Shown here: piece after piece, positions 1 through 6,510 of the stretch | Layout of the letters: each line of letters starts with the position of its first letter | How positions within the stretch are numbered: the stretch's first letter is position 1 | Origin: JANMDR01 sp031376425 | GTDB lineage: Bacteria; Pseudomonadota; Gammaproteobacteria; Burkholderiales; Usitatibacteraceae | NCBI GenBank assembly: GCA_031376425.1 | Contig: JANMDR010000136.1 | Span: 1 to 23,850 of the forward strand | DNA: 23,850 bases | Reading direction: 5' to 3' | Made by a program: the position numbers and the translations under genes | Notes under the pieces: generated by a model | Told to the model about the DNA's origin: nothing | Seen by the model: the letters and a program-made list of their open reading frames with translations, nothing else | Databases searched by the model: none

Positions 1-928
1 CATTGATCGCGCGGGCATGTTTGATGATGCCGCCAATGTAGAACAAGCAAGTTTCGGACAGATCAGCATATTGGTCGCCAGCAAACACAGGCTTGCCGCC
101 TTTCCAGATCGACTGATGCACGTGCATGCCGCTGCCATTGTCCTTGTAATAAGGCTTAGGCATGAAGGTTGCGGACTTGCCGTACGCTGCGGCCACATTG
201 TGGATCACGTACTTATACAGGTTCATGTAATCAGCCATTTTGACCAATGGCTGGAACTTGAGGCCAAGTTCGTGTTGGGCTGGTGCCACTTCGTGGTGAT
301 GCTTCTCAGGCTCAAGGCCCAATTCCTTCATCACTTGAAGCATCTCGCCGCGCAGGTCTTGTGCCGAATCGATTGGGCCAACTGGGAAATAACCACCCTT
401 TGGGCCCGGACGATGGCCCATATTGCCACCTTCATATACTTTGCCAGTGTTGAACGGCAATTCAGTCGAATCAAAGCTGTAGCCAGTGTTATGCGGGTCT
501 GTGTTCCAGCGCACGTCGTCAAACACAAAGAACTCAGCCTCTGGGCCAAAGTAGGCCGTGTCGCCAATGCCGGTGGACTTCAGATACGCTTCAGCGCGGT
601 GACCTAGGGAACGTGGGTCGCGGTCATAACCTTTGCCAGTTGATGGCTCATGCACGTCGCAGGTGAGCACGAGTGTGGATTCATCAAAAAACGGATCAAT
701 AAAAGCTGATTTTGGATCAGGCATCAAGATCATATCGGACGCTTCAATGCCTTTCCAGCCAGCGATTGAAGAACCGTCGAAGGCGTGGCCTTCGGTGAAT
801 TTGGAATTATCGAAAGCTTTGATTGGCACAGTCACGTGCTGTTCCTTACCTTTGGTATCGGTAAAACGGAAATCAACAAACTTGCATTCGTTATCTTTAA
901 CCATCTGCATTACTTTGGCGATTGCCAT
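1..928 (-). CDS. glnA: Glutamine synthetase type I, 5' part (runs off the left edge)
   Basis: This enzyme makes glutamine from glutamate, ammonia and ATP in the cytoplasm and is the main entry point for nitrogen. About 309 codons are present, starting MAIAKVMQMVKDNECKFVDF. The beta-grasp N-domain covers about residues 1-105. It is followed by the catalytic-domain motif GPEAEFFVFD with metal-binding glutamates, and then by HHHEVAPAQHE and NGSGMHVHQS, which bind substrate and ATP. The family is usually about 470 residues, so roughly the last third, including the adenylylation tyrosine loop, lies outside the window. The start is set by AGGAGA about 5 nt before the ATG. The gene is divergent from aroE. 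The upstream region holds a sigma-54 promoter and two NtrC-type sites, which suggests induction under nitrogen limitation. Confidence 0.97.
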   Translation of the reverse strand, partial: MAIAKVMQMVKDNECKFVDFRFTDTKGKEQHVTVPIKAFDNSKFTEGHAFDGSSIAGWKGIEASDMILMPDPKSAFIDPFFDESTLVLTCDVHEPSTGKGYDRDPRSLGHRAEAYLKSTGIGDTAYFGPEAEFFVFDDVRWNTDPHNTGYSFDSTELPFNTGKVYEGGNMGHRPGPKGGYFPVGPIDSAQDLRGEMLQVMKELGLEPEKHHHEVAPAQHELGLKFQPLVKMADYMNLYKYVIHNVAAAYGKSATFMPKPYYKDNGSGMHVHQSIWKGGKPVFAGDQYADLSETCLFYIGGIIKHARAIN

Positions 929-1042
929 TTACTTCTCCTAAGGATTAAAAGCGTTGATAATAGTAGCGGAACAAAATTATAGATTTAATCGTAGCATGAT
1001 GTTGATCGTATCCAGCATCAATGCTGACCAGTCATTTACAGA

Positions 1043-1059
1043 AGCAGAAATTATGCCAG
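1043..1059 (-). promoter_or_regulatory. Sigma-54 (RpoN) promoter of glnA
   Basis: Read on the minus strand this is CTGGCATAATTTCTGCT. It matches the RpoN consensus YTGGCACGN4TTGCW at 14 of 17 positions. The near-invariant GG (-24) and GC (-12) are correctly spaced. The predicted transcription start is near 1032, giving a leader of about 104 nt before the glnA ATG at 928. Its position next to NtrC-type sites supports the call. No footprint or start-site data are available from sequence. Confidence 0.8.
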
Positions 1060-1119
1060 TTATTTATGGACTCTAAGTATTTGAAAAATAGAAGAAAATT
1101 GCAGGGCGCACACTTTGGC

Positions 1120-1136
1120 TGCACCAAATTAGGGCA
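1120..1136. promoter_or_regulatory. NtrC-type binding site, promoter-proximal
   Basis: The sequence TGCACCAAATTAGGGCA matches the NtrC consensus TGCACCA-N3-TGGTGCA fully in the left half and at 5 of 7 positions in the right half. Its centre is about 96 bp upstream of the inferred glnA sigma-54 start and 30 bp (about three helical turns) from the stronger site at 1150-1166. Paired sites at this distance are typical of enhancers for glnA promoters. Confidence 0.65.
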
Positions 1137-1149
1137 AACTTTATTTTTA

Positions 1150-1166
1150 CGCACCAATTTGGTGCT
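1150..1166. promoter_or_regulatory. NtrC-type binding site, promoter-distal, near perfect
   Basis: The core GCACCAATTTGGTGC (1151-1165) is a perfect palindrome. It fits TGCACCA-N3-TGGTGCA at every defined base except the two outermost. It lies about 126 bp upstream of the inferred glnA start, and only 40 bp before the aroE ATG on the other side, so NtrC binding could also affect aroE expression. Confidence 0.75.
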
Positions 1167-1205
1167 TCGATGTTACCCCGATAGAAATAAGCAGTGGCAG
1201 CCAAT

Positions 1206-2054
1206 ATGATATCGTCATTGCAGCCCAAGCGTTTTTTTGTTCTTGGCAATCCTATCGCGCAAAGTCGCTCGCCAGCTATTCATGCCGCCTTCGCGGCCCA
1301 AACGGGTTGTGCCGTTGATTACCAACGCAAAGAAATTCCGCTTGGTCAATTTGCAGCGCACATTGTCGTGTTGCGCAATGAGGGCGTAGCAGGTGTAAAC
1401 GTAACCTTACCTTTCAAACTTGATGCCTACGCGTGCGCCACCCGCATCAGTGCCCGCGCGACCTTGGCGCAAGCGGCTAACACGCTGAAGTTTGATGGTG
1501 CAGAAATCTATGCCGACAACACCGACGGTGCTGGACTAGTGGCGGATATTACCCAAAATCTGCAGTGCGGTTTGCAAGGTAAAAATGTATTACTGCTTGG
1601 TGCCGGAGGTGCTGCTATGGGGGTTGCCGCAGTGCTGTTAGAAGCCCAAGTGGCGCGGCTTTCTGTGCTAAATCGCTCGCATGAAAAGGCGGTGGCGTTG
1701 GCTGCCCAATTTGCACATTTAGATAATATCGTAGCGTTGCAGGCGGCGGATTTGGTGCAGCAACAGTTTGATGTAATTATCAACGCAACTTCTTCTAGCC
1801 TTACCCCATCGGCAAGCGTGCAAGCTCCGTTGTGGGCGGGTATTCATTTGGCCGCCGGTGCACTCGCCTATGACATGATGTATGGGGCAAAACCGACTGC
1901 GTTTATGATGGATTTGGCTAGTGCTGGCCAAAGCGCTGACGGCTTGGGCATGCTGGTAGAACAAGCCGCAGAATCGTTTTATTTGTGGCATGGGGTACGG
2001 CCAAAAACAGCGCCCGTGATCGCCCAAATTCGCGCACAGTTAAATTCACAATGA
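1206..2054 (+). CDS. aroE: Shikimate dehydrogenase (NADP+)
   Basis: The protein reduces 3-dehydroshikimate to shikimate in the aromatic amino acid pathway, in the cytoplasm. The N-terminal substrate domain shows GNPIAQSRSP (shikimate-binding serines), NVTLPFK with the catalytic lysine, and DNTDGAGL with the catalytic aspartate. The NADP-binding Rossmann part has GAGGAA followed by NRS. The C-terminal signature YDMMYG and the DGLGMLVEQAA segment are also present. The ATG at 1206 gives 282 residues, normal for AroE. An in-frame GTG at 1194 would add four residues, and neither start has a clear Shine-Dalgarno sequence. The stop overlaps the mtgA start as ATGA, so the two are probably translationally coupled. 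Confidence 0.96.
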   Translation: MISSLQPKRFFVLGNPIAQSRSPAIHAAFAAQTGCAVDYQRKEIPLGQFAAHIVVLRNEGVAGVNVTLPFKLDAYACATRISARATLAQAANTLKFDGAEIYADNTDGAGLVADITQNLQCGLQGKNVLLLGAGGAAMGVAAVLLEAQVARLSVLNRSHEKAVALAAQFAHLDNIVALQAADLVQQQFDVIINATSSSLTPSASVQAPLWAGIHLAAGALAYDMMYGAKPTAFMMDLASAGQSADGLGMLVEQAAESFYLWHGVRPKTAPVIAQIRAQLNSQ

Positions 2055-2767
2055 AACCGAAAATCAGCTTATGGAATTGGCTGAAGAAGGCCATATTGTG
2101 GACGTTTACAGCTCTTATTCTAGTGCTAGTTTTATATCATTTAAGCATCGCAGCACGGCTTTGGTGGTGGCGTGATCATGCACCGACAAGCACTGCATTT
2201 ATGGATGCTCATTTAGATGTGATGCGTGCTAAAAACCCCACAGCGACATTAAAGCATCAATGGGTAGAATATGAAAAAATTTCTGATCACTTGAAGCGTG
2301 CGGTCATCGCTAGCGAGGATGCTAAATTCACCGATCATGAGGGTTTTGATTGGGAAGGCATTCAAAAGGCACGCGAGAAAAATAAACAAAAAGGCAAAGT
2401 AGTTGCTGGCGGTTCCACTATCTCTCAGCAATTGGCTAAAAATTTATTTTTATCAGGTCAGCGCAGCATCTTCCGCAAGGGTGAAGAAGCAGTAATCACG
2501 GTGATGATGGAAAATATTTTAAGCAAAGAACGCATTTTTGAAATTTATCTAAACATGATTGAATGGGGAGAAGGAGTTTATGGTGCGGAGGCCGCCGCGC
2601 GGCATTACTATAATCAATCCGCTGCTAAACTTTCTGCTCCTCAAGCCGCCAAACTGGCCGCTATGGTGCCTAGGCCAAAGTTTTACGATAAAAACCGTAA
2701 TGCCCCGTGGTTATTGAAAAAAACCGATATCATCCTTGGTCGCATGGCGGACTCGGACTTACCTTAA
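2051..2767 (+). CDS. mtgA: Monofunctional biosynthetic peptidoglycan transglycosylase
   Basis: MtgA polymerises glycan strands from lipid II at the outer face of the inner membrane, without a transpeptidase domain. It is 238 residues long, normal for the family. A short basic N-terminus precedes one membrane segment (about residues 15-36). The GT51 motifs follow: ASEDAKFTDHEGFDWEGI with the catalytic glutamate, GGSTISQQLAKNLFL, KGEEAVITVMMENILSKERI and EIYLNMIEWGEGVYGAEAAA. The ATG lies inside the aroE stop (ATGA). A longer in-frame reading upstream would lie inside aroE and is not expected. aroE-mtgA adjacency is common in betaproteobacteria. Confidence 0.95.
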   Translation: MKPKISLWNWLKKAILWTFTALILVLVLYHLSIAARLWWWRDHAPTSTAFMDAHLDVMRAKNPTATLKHQWVEYEKISDHLKRAVIASEDAKFTDHEGFDWEGIQKAREKNKQKGKVVAGGSTISQQLAKNLFLSGQRSIFRKGEEAVITVMMENILSKERIFEIYLNMIEWGEGVYGAEAAARHYYNQSAAKLSAPQAAKLAAMVPRPKFYDKNRNAPWLLKKTDIILGRMADSDLP

Positions 2768-2805
2768 ATTGTGCTGTAAAACTGCAACAATAAATTAATC
2801 AATCA

Positions 2806-3513
2806 ATGACTCATAAATCTCCCCATCCTTGGGAAAACTTTGCGCGACAAGACGCCGCATTTTTCATCCGCACTGAAAACGCGGATCAATCAGAAGACGG
2901 CAGCTTTGCGCAATCCGGCGAACACGATGCCGATCTGCTCTACCTTCACGCCTCCCCCTACATCACGCAATTGCACTCCGCTTTGGAAATTGGCGCGGGC
3001 ATTGGCCGCCTTGTCCTGCCCCAAGCCAAGCGTTTCGCGCTTGTTACCGCTACCGATATTTCACCGACTATGCTCGCTAAGCTGCGCCAACGCGCCGTGC
3101 AAGCCGAGCTAACTAACATCACTACTACACCAGCCAATGCGGCATGGGATACCCCCCCAGTAGCAGGTTTCCCCTACGATTACATTTATAGCTATGCCTG
3201 TTTTCAACACATTGAAGACGCGAACATCATCGAAAATTATCTGCAAAGAGTCGCCCGCGCGCTCAGCGTTGACGGGGTGTTTCAAGTGCATCTTGACACC
3301 CGTTCTCAACCGCTTTCCTATCGGCTCCGCAATAAGCTTCCCGACTGGCTGCTCAGTCAAACGCATCGTAAGAATATCCGCCGCGTAAGGCGCAGTGCCG
3401 ATTGGTTTCGCACTACAGCCAGCCGCCACGGGTTAGAACTGGTGCACCAGTATTTAGAAAATACCGCAGATCATATTTTTATTTTCAAATCACGCGTGCC
3501 CTATCGTGGGTAA
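2806..3513 (+). CDS. Class I SAM-dependent methyltransferase, substrate unknown
   Basis: This is a 235-residue soluble protein with a Rossmann-type SAM fold. Motif I is LEIGAGIGRL (about residues 62-71), followed by an acidic position in TATDISPTML and a helix rich in basic residues. A later motif reads YIYSYACFQHIEDANII, which resembles the FVFQHI stretch near the active site of Methyltransf_11/25 family members. The C-terminal half contains many arginines around RKNIRRVRRSADWF. The gene starts 38 bp after mtgA and may be cotranscribed with it. No Shine-Dalgarno sequence is visible before the ATG. The substrate cannot be assigned from sequence. Confidence 0.8.
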   Translation: MTHKSPHPWENFARQDAAFFIRTENADQSEDGSFAQSGEHDADLLYLHASPYITQLHSALEIGAGIGRLVLPQAKRFALVTATDISPTMLAKLRQRAVQAELTNITTTPANAAWDTPPVAGFPYDYIYSYACFQHIEDANIIENYLQRVARALSVDGVFQVHLDTRSQPLSYRLRNKLPDWLLSQTHRKNIRRVRRSADWFRTTASRHGLELVHQYLENTADHIFIFKSRVPYRG

Positions 3514-3713
3514 ATAGGCTGAAGATCCACTTGCCGGTAACTGAACTAGCCGAAATTGCTTACGGATGTATTACTACGCTTCGGCTTACTATCCGGCGCT
3601 ATTACGACCATTTTTAAGACCATTTATTCTTAGTGTTGCGTGCTTCTATGCTTGATGCAAGTTAGAATTGCAGAATCCCTAATCACTGCTTTGGTTTCAG
3701 TAACTTGCCGCAA

Positions 3714-5213
3714 ATGCCTATGCCACCCATTTTGCCGACTGAAAAAATCGTCGAGCCCCAAAAGCTACAAGAACCCAGACCGGCGTATAAGCCGGTAGAG
3801 GTGTTGTTGGAGGAAGTGACCGAGCTTTTGCGTAAGCAAAAACTGGTGCAGGATTTGGTTGATCGGCAATCGAATAGCAATGCAGCCAGTCGCGCTGATT
3901 TAGTTCATGACATTACACAGCGCCAGCACGAAGTTGAGCTGCGGCAAAAATTAGAGCATCTCCACGCCGCCGATGTTGCTTATATTTTGGAAGGGTTGCC
4001 GCTGGCAGAGCGCTTAACCGTCTGGAATCTGGTTAAAGCCGAGCGTGATGGCGAAATTTTGCTGGAAACTTCCGATGCCGTACGCGAATCGCTTATCGCG
4101 AGTATGGCATCGCACGAACTGGTAGCTGCGGCTGAAACGCTAGATACCGATGAAATTGCTGATCTTGCCCCTGATTTGCCCGCGCAGGTCATGGAAGATA
4201 TTCTTGAATCACAAGATATTGAAGAACGGGCAGAGCTGCAAAGTGCCTTGTCCTATGCCGAGGGCACGGTAGGCGCGTTGATGGATTTTGAAGAGGTGGC
4301 AGTGCAGGCGGATGTAAATGTAGAAGCGGCATTAAATGCGCTGCGGGTTTTTGACGCGCTGCCTGGCCAAACGGATGCAATTTTTGTTGTGAATGCGCGC
4401 ACCGAATTGGTGGGGGTATTACCGCTGCATCGGGTACTGGTTTCAAACCCAGAAGTAAGCGTGGAAAGTATTGCTATCAAAGATGCTTTGACCTTCACAC
4501 CAGATCAAGATGCCGATGAAGTGGCTACTGCCTTTGAGCGTTATGACTTAATTTGTGCGCCGGTGGTGGATAAAAATGGCAAGCTTGTTGGGCGCGTTAC
4601 CGTAGATGCGGTAATGGACTTTGTTCGTGAACAAAAAGAAGCGCAAGAGCTTGCCAAAGTGGGCTTGCGTGAGGAAGAAGACATTTTTGCTAGCGTGTGG
4701 AAGAGCGCTAAAAACCGTTGGACTTGGCTCGCGATTAACCTGATTACCGCTTTTATCGCATCACGCGTTATCGGTGGCTTTGAAAACAGTATCGCCAAAT
4801 TAGCGGCGTTAGCAGCGCTTATGCCCATCGTTGCAGGCATTGGCGGCAACTCGGGTAACCAGACTACTACCCTGCTTATTCGCGCCTTGGCATTGGGCCA
4901 AGTAAACCGCGCCAGCGTGCGCCGCTTAGTGTTTAAAGAGCTCGCCATCGCCACCATTAATGGTGTTGTTTGGGGGAGTTTGGTAGGGCTATTAGCTTAT
5001 TTTTTATATAACAACGTCGCGCTTGGCTTAGTAATGTGGGCGGCGATGTTTCTAAATTTAGTCGTAGCAGCCACGGCTGGAATGGGGTATCCCTTGTATT
5101 TAGATCGCATTGGCCGCGATCCCGCATTTGGCTCAGGCGTTTTGCTCACCGCCACTACGGATAGCATGGGCTTTTTTATTTTCTTAGGCTTGGCTACGAT
5201 CTTTTTGGTTTAG
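3714..5213 (+). CDS. mgtE: Magnesium channel/transporter MgtE
   Basis: MgtE is a homodimeric Mg2+ channel in the inner membrane, gated by a cytoplasmic Mg2+ sensor. The domains are in family order: a cytosolic MgtE_N superhelical domain (about residues 70-180), a CBS pair (about 185-305, with VGVLPLHRVLVS and VGRVTVDAVMDFV), a plug helix, and five membrane helices (about 325-499). The pore signature GIGGNSGNQTTTLLIRALA and the C-terminal ATTDSMGFFIFLGLA, which carries the pore aspartate, are intact. Start choice is uncertain: in-frame TTG (3705), ATG (3714) and ATG (3720) are close together, and none has a strong ribosome site. The N-terminal extension of about 60 residues is proline-rich and then charged. 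Confidence 0.95.
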   Translation: MPMPPILPTEKIVEPQKLQEPRPAYKPVEVLLEEVTELLRKQKLVQDLVDRQSNSNAASRADLVHDITQRQHEVELRQKLEHLHAADVAYILEGLPLAERLTVWNLVKAERDGEILLETSDAVRESLIASMASHELVAAAETLDTDEIADLAPDLPAQVMEDILESQDIEERAELQSALSYAEGTVGALMDFEEVAVQADVNVEAALNALRVFDALPGQTDAIFVVNARTELVGVLPLHRVLVSNPEVSVESIAIKDALTFTPDQDADEVATAFERYDLICAPVVDKNGKLVGRVTVDAVMDFVREQKEAQELAKVGLREEEDIFASVWKSAKNRWTWLAINLITAFIASRVIGGFENSIAKLAALAALMPIVAGIGGNSGNQTTTLLIRALALGQVNRASVRRLVFKELAIATINGVVWGSLVGLLAYFLYNNVALGLVMWAAMFLNLVVAATAGMGYPLYLDRIGRDPAFGSGVLLTATTDSMGFFIFLGLATIFLV

Positions 5214-5226
5214 GTTGAACTTTACA

Positions 5227-5556
5227 ATGCTGCTATTTACGTTTCCAAGCTGGTTGATTCAAAAATCTGTATGGGCGGTGGTTGCTTTTGCGGCCATGCT
5301 GATTATTTGGGCGCTAATCAATTTATGGTTGAATAAAGCGCCTGTATCGGCACAAAGCGCCCGTGAGCCCGGTATTTTTACGGGATTGTTATGGCTGATT
5401 TTTGTGCTCTATGAGCAACAAATGCAATTTGTCGCAGCCATAGCCTCTGGTTTCCGGCTCGATTTAATCGTTTTGGTTCCGGTGCTTTATATTCTTACCG
5501 TGTTTAGCGTATGGTCGTTGATTGTGCAAACCCGTAAGGGCCTGATGAGTAGGTGA
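5227..5556 (+). CDS. Small hydrophobic membrane protein of unknown function
   Basis: The protein has about 109 residues and three predicted membrane helices: near the N-terminus (QKSVWAVVAFAAMLIIWALI), in the middle (FTGLLWLIFVLYEQQMQFVA), and near the C-terminus (LDLIVLVPVLYILTVFSVW). It ends in a short basic tail. It follows mgtE directly, with only a few bases between, and sits before the terminator at 5606, so cotranscription with mgtE is likely. An in-frame TTG at 5215 is an alternative start that adds four residues. I do not recognise the family. A role with MgtE would be a guess from position only. Confidence 0.7.
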   Translation: MLLFTFPSWLIQKSVWAVVAFAAMLIIWALINLWLNKAPVSAQSAREPGIFTGLLWLIFVLYEQQMQFVAAIASGFRLDLIVLVPVLYILTVFSVWSLIVQTRKGLMSR

Positions 5557-5605
5557 CAAGGCCGTAAGCGCTAAATTAGTTTTTTATTAGGCGGCACTCT
5601 AATGA

Positions 5606-5648
5606 AAAAAACCCGTGAACGTCATTATCTGGCGGACACGGGTTTTTT
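5606..5648. terminator. Bidirectional Rho-independent terminator
   Basis: CCCGTG (5612-5617) pairs with CACGGG (5637-5642), and the flanking A6 and T6 runs extend the stem to 12 bp with a 19-nt loop. Each strand has a stem followed by a U tract. It lies between the convergent mgtE transcript (plus) and the histone-like gene (minus) and can serve both. Confidence 0.88.
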
Positions 5649-5720
5649 GTTTTCAACTGCCAACCAAAAACGTCAAATGCTTCAATGACGGCAGTGGCTG
5701 ATCTTGCAAACCAATAAAAA

Positions 5721-6164
5721 TTAAGACATTGGCTTGATCAACGGAGTGATCACTGGTGCAACAGTTGGCTTTGCAGCGACGACAGGCTTTTTAGCGGCAG
5801 GCTTAGCAGCTGGCTTTTTAGCGGCTGGCTTAGCGGCTGGCTTCTTAGCTGGTGCTTTAGCAGCTGGTTTAGCAGCAGGTTTTTTAGCCGGTGCTTTAGC
5901 AGCTGGTTTCTTGGCAGCTGGCTTTTTAGCAGCAGGCTTTTTGGCTGCTGGTTTTTTAGCTACTGGCTTCTTAGCAGCTGGTTTCTTCGCTGCTGGTTTT
6001 TTTGCTGCAACTGGTTTCTTAGCAACTGGCTTTTTAGCGGCTGGTTTCTTCGCTGCTGGTTTTTTTGCTGCTGCTGGCTTCTTTGCTGCTGCTGGTTTTT
6101 TTGCTGCAACTGGTTTCTTAGCTGCTACTGGTTTTTTTGCTGCTGGTTTTTTAGCTGCGACCAT
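5721..6164 (-). CDS. Histone H1-like, lysine/alanine/proline-repeat DNA-binding protein (AlgP-like)
   Basis: The protein has 147 residues made almost entirely of pentapeptide units such as KKPAA, KKPVA and AKPAA. A short non-repeat tail ends VITPLIKPMS. Very basic, disordered K/A/P proteins of this kind resemble the C-terminal domain of eukaryotic histone H1. They include AlgP of Pseudomonas and the H1-like proteins of Bordetella and related bacteria, which bind DNA without clear sequence preference. The ATG is preceded by AAGGA at a slightly long spacing (10 nt). The 15-bp coding repeats can change in number by slippage without a frameshift. The gene appears to be transcribed from its own promoter at 6432-6460, with a leader of about 260 nt, and ends at a shared terminator. 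Confidence 0.88.
   Translation of the reverse strand: MVAAKKPAAKKPVAAKKPVAAKKPAAAKKPAAAKKPAAKKPAAKKPVAKKPVAAKKPAAKKPAAKKPVAKKPAAKKPAAKKPAAKKPAAKAPAKKPAAKPAAKAPAKKPAAKPAAKKPAAKPAAKKPVVAAKPTVAPVITPLIKPMS
5780..6160 (-). repeat. Degenerate 15-bp tandem repeats encoding KKPAA units
   Basis: Nearly the whole gene is a run of approximate 15-bp units (minus strand: AAA-AAR-CCN-GCN-GCN and variants). Third positions differ between neighbouring copies, so this is an old array kept at protein level and not a fresh expansion. Copy number may vary between strains. Confidence 0.8.
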
Positions 6165-6286
6165 GATGTGAAAATCCTTTCGATAGTTAGACCGAATTAC
6201 TTGATGTGAACGTGAACTGAAGGTGCATTGGCGTTATTGCCATGCCACAACGATCTGCGTTACCAAGACATTCGTTCGGATCAAAT

Positions 6287-6316
6287 AGTCGATTCAATGT
6301 TTTGAATTTAGCGACT
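6287..6316. other. Stem-loop in the leader of the histone-like gene
   Basis: AGTCGATTCAA (6287-6297) pairs with TTGAAT (6302-6307) and, after a 4-nt bulge, with CGACT (6312-6316). The total is 11 bp with a 4-nt loop. It falls about 125-150 nt upstream of the histone-like ATG, inside the inferred transcript. It is not followed by a U tract on either strand. Confidence 0.5.
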
Positions 6317-6361
6317 GATTCAAGTTTGCTGCTGTTTCGCTAAACGCATTACGTTGATCGC

Positions 6362-6400
6362 ACTCACTAAATTACTTTATGAAAAATAAATTTAGTGAGT
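6362..6400. other. Perfect 12-bp inverted repeat in the leader of the histone-like gene
   Basis: ACTCACTAAATT (6362-6373) and AATTTAGTGAGT (6389-6400) are exact inverted copies separated by 15 nt. In the minus-strand transcript inferred to start near 6425, this hairpin forms about 25 nt from the 5' end. It lacks a U tract in that direction, so it is unlikely to be a simple terminator. It could be an mRNA-stabilising or regulatory structure, or a late processing site after lysA. Confidence 0.55.
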
Positions 6401-6431
6401 TCTTGGTATATGGATTCTATTACAGAAGTTT

Positions 6432-6460
6432 TTACTAGCGCAGCTTTTTATGCATGTCAA
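6432..6460 (-). promoter_or_regulatory. Sigma-70 promoter for the histone-like gene
   Basis: On the minus strand a perfect -35 TTGACA (6460-6455) is followed by a 17-bp spacer and the -10 TAGTAA (6437-6432, four of six bases). The inferred start is near 6425, giving a leader of about 260 nt. The promoter lies about 50 bp downstream of lysA, so the histone-like gene can be expressed apart from lysA. Confidence 0.6.
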
Positions 6461-6490
6461 GCTAACATATTTGCACGCATGCTTTTAAAT

Positions 6491-6509
6491 TAGTAGCGAT
6501 TCGATACTA
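6491..6509. promoter_or_regulatory. Third copy of the MarR-linked palindrome, upstream of the histone-like gene promoter
   Basis: TAGTAGCGATTCGATACTA differs from the copy at 8720-8738 at two positions only (TAGTAttGATTCGATACTA against TAGTAgcGATTCGATACTA). Flanking T and A extend the outer arms to TTAGTA/TACTAA. It abuts the lysA stop codon. Its centre is about 75 bp upstream of the inferred start of the histone-like gene transcript, an upstream position more usual for activation or looping than for simple blocking. Confidence 0.65.
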
Positions 6510-6510
6510 A

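Noticed and set aside
17..607. Plus-strand open frame of 196 codons opposite glnA
   Set aside because: The glnA frame has all glutamine synthetase motifs, and the antisense product shows no family features.
1021..1209. Small open frame between glnA and aroE
   Set aside because: It covers the sigma-54 promoter and NtrC-type sites and has no family features. Regulatory DNA is the better explanation.
4541..4957. Minus-strand open frame opposite mgtE
   Set aside because: It is antisense to the conserved CBS and membrane domain of MgtE. The Ser/Arg/Ala-rich product is typical of shadow frames.
5780..6160. CRISPR-like repetition
   Set aside because: The repeats are contiguous 15-bp coding units without spacers and keep one reading frame.
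5734..6171. Long plus-strand open frame of 145 codons coding a hydrophobic AAGFL-repeat protein
   Set aside because: It is the exact antisense of the KKPAA repeat gene. Stop codons are avoided because of the repeat composition, and the minus-strand product fits a known protein type and has a Shine-Dalgarno sequence and promoter.
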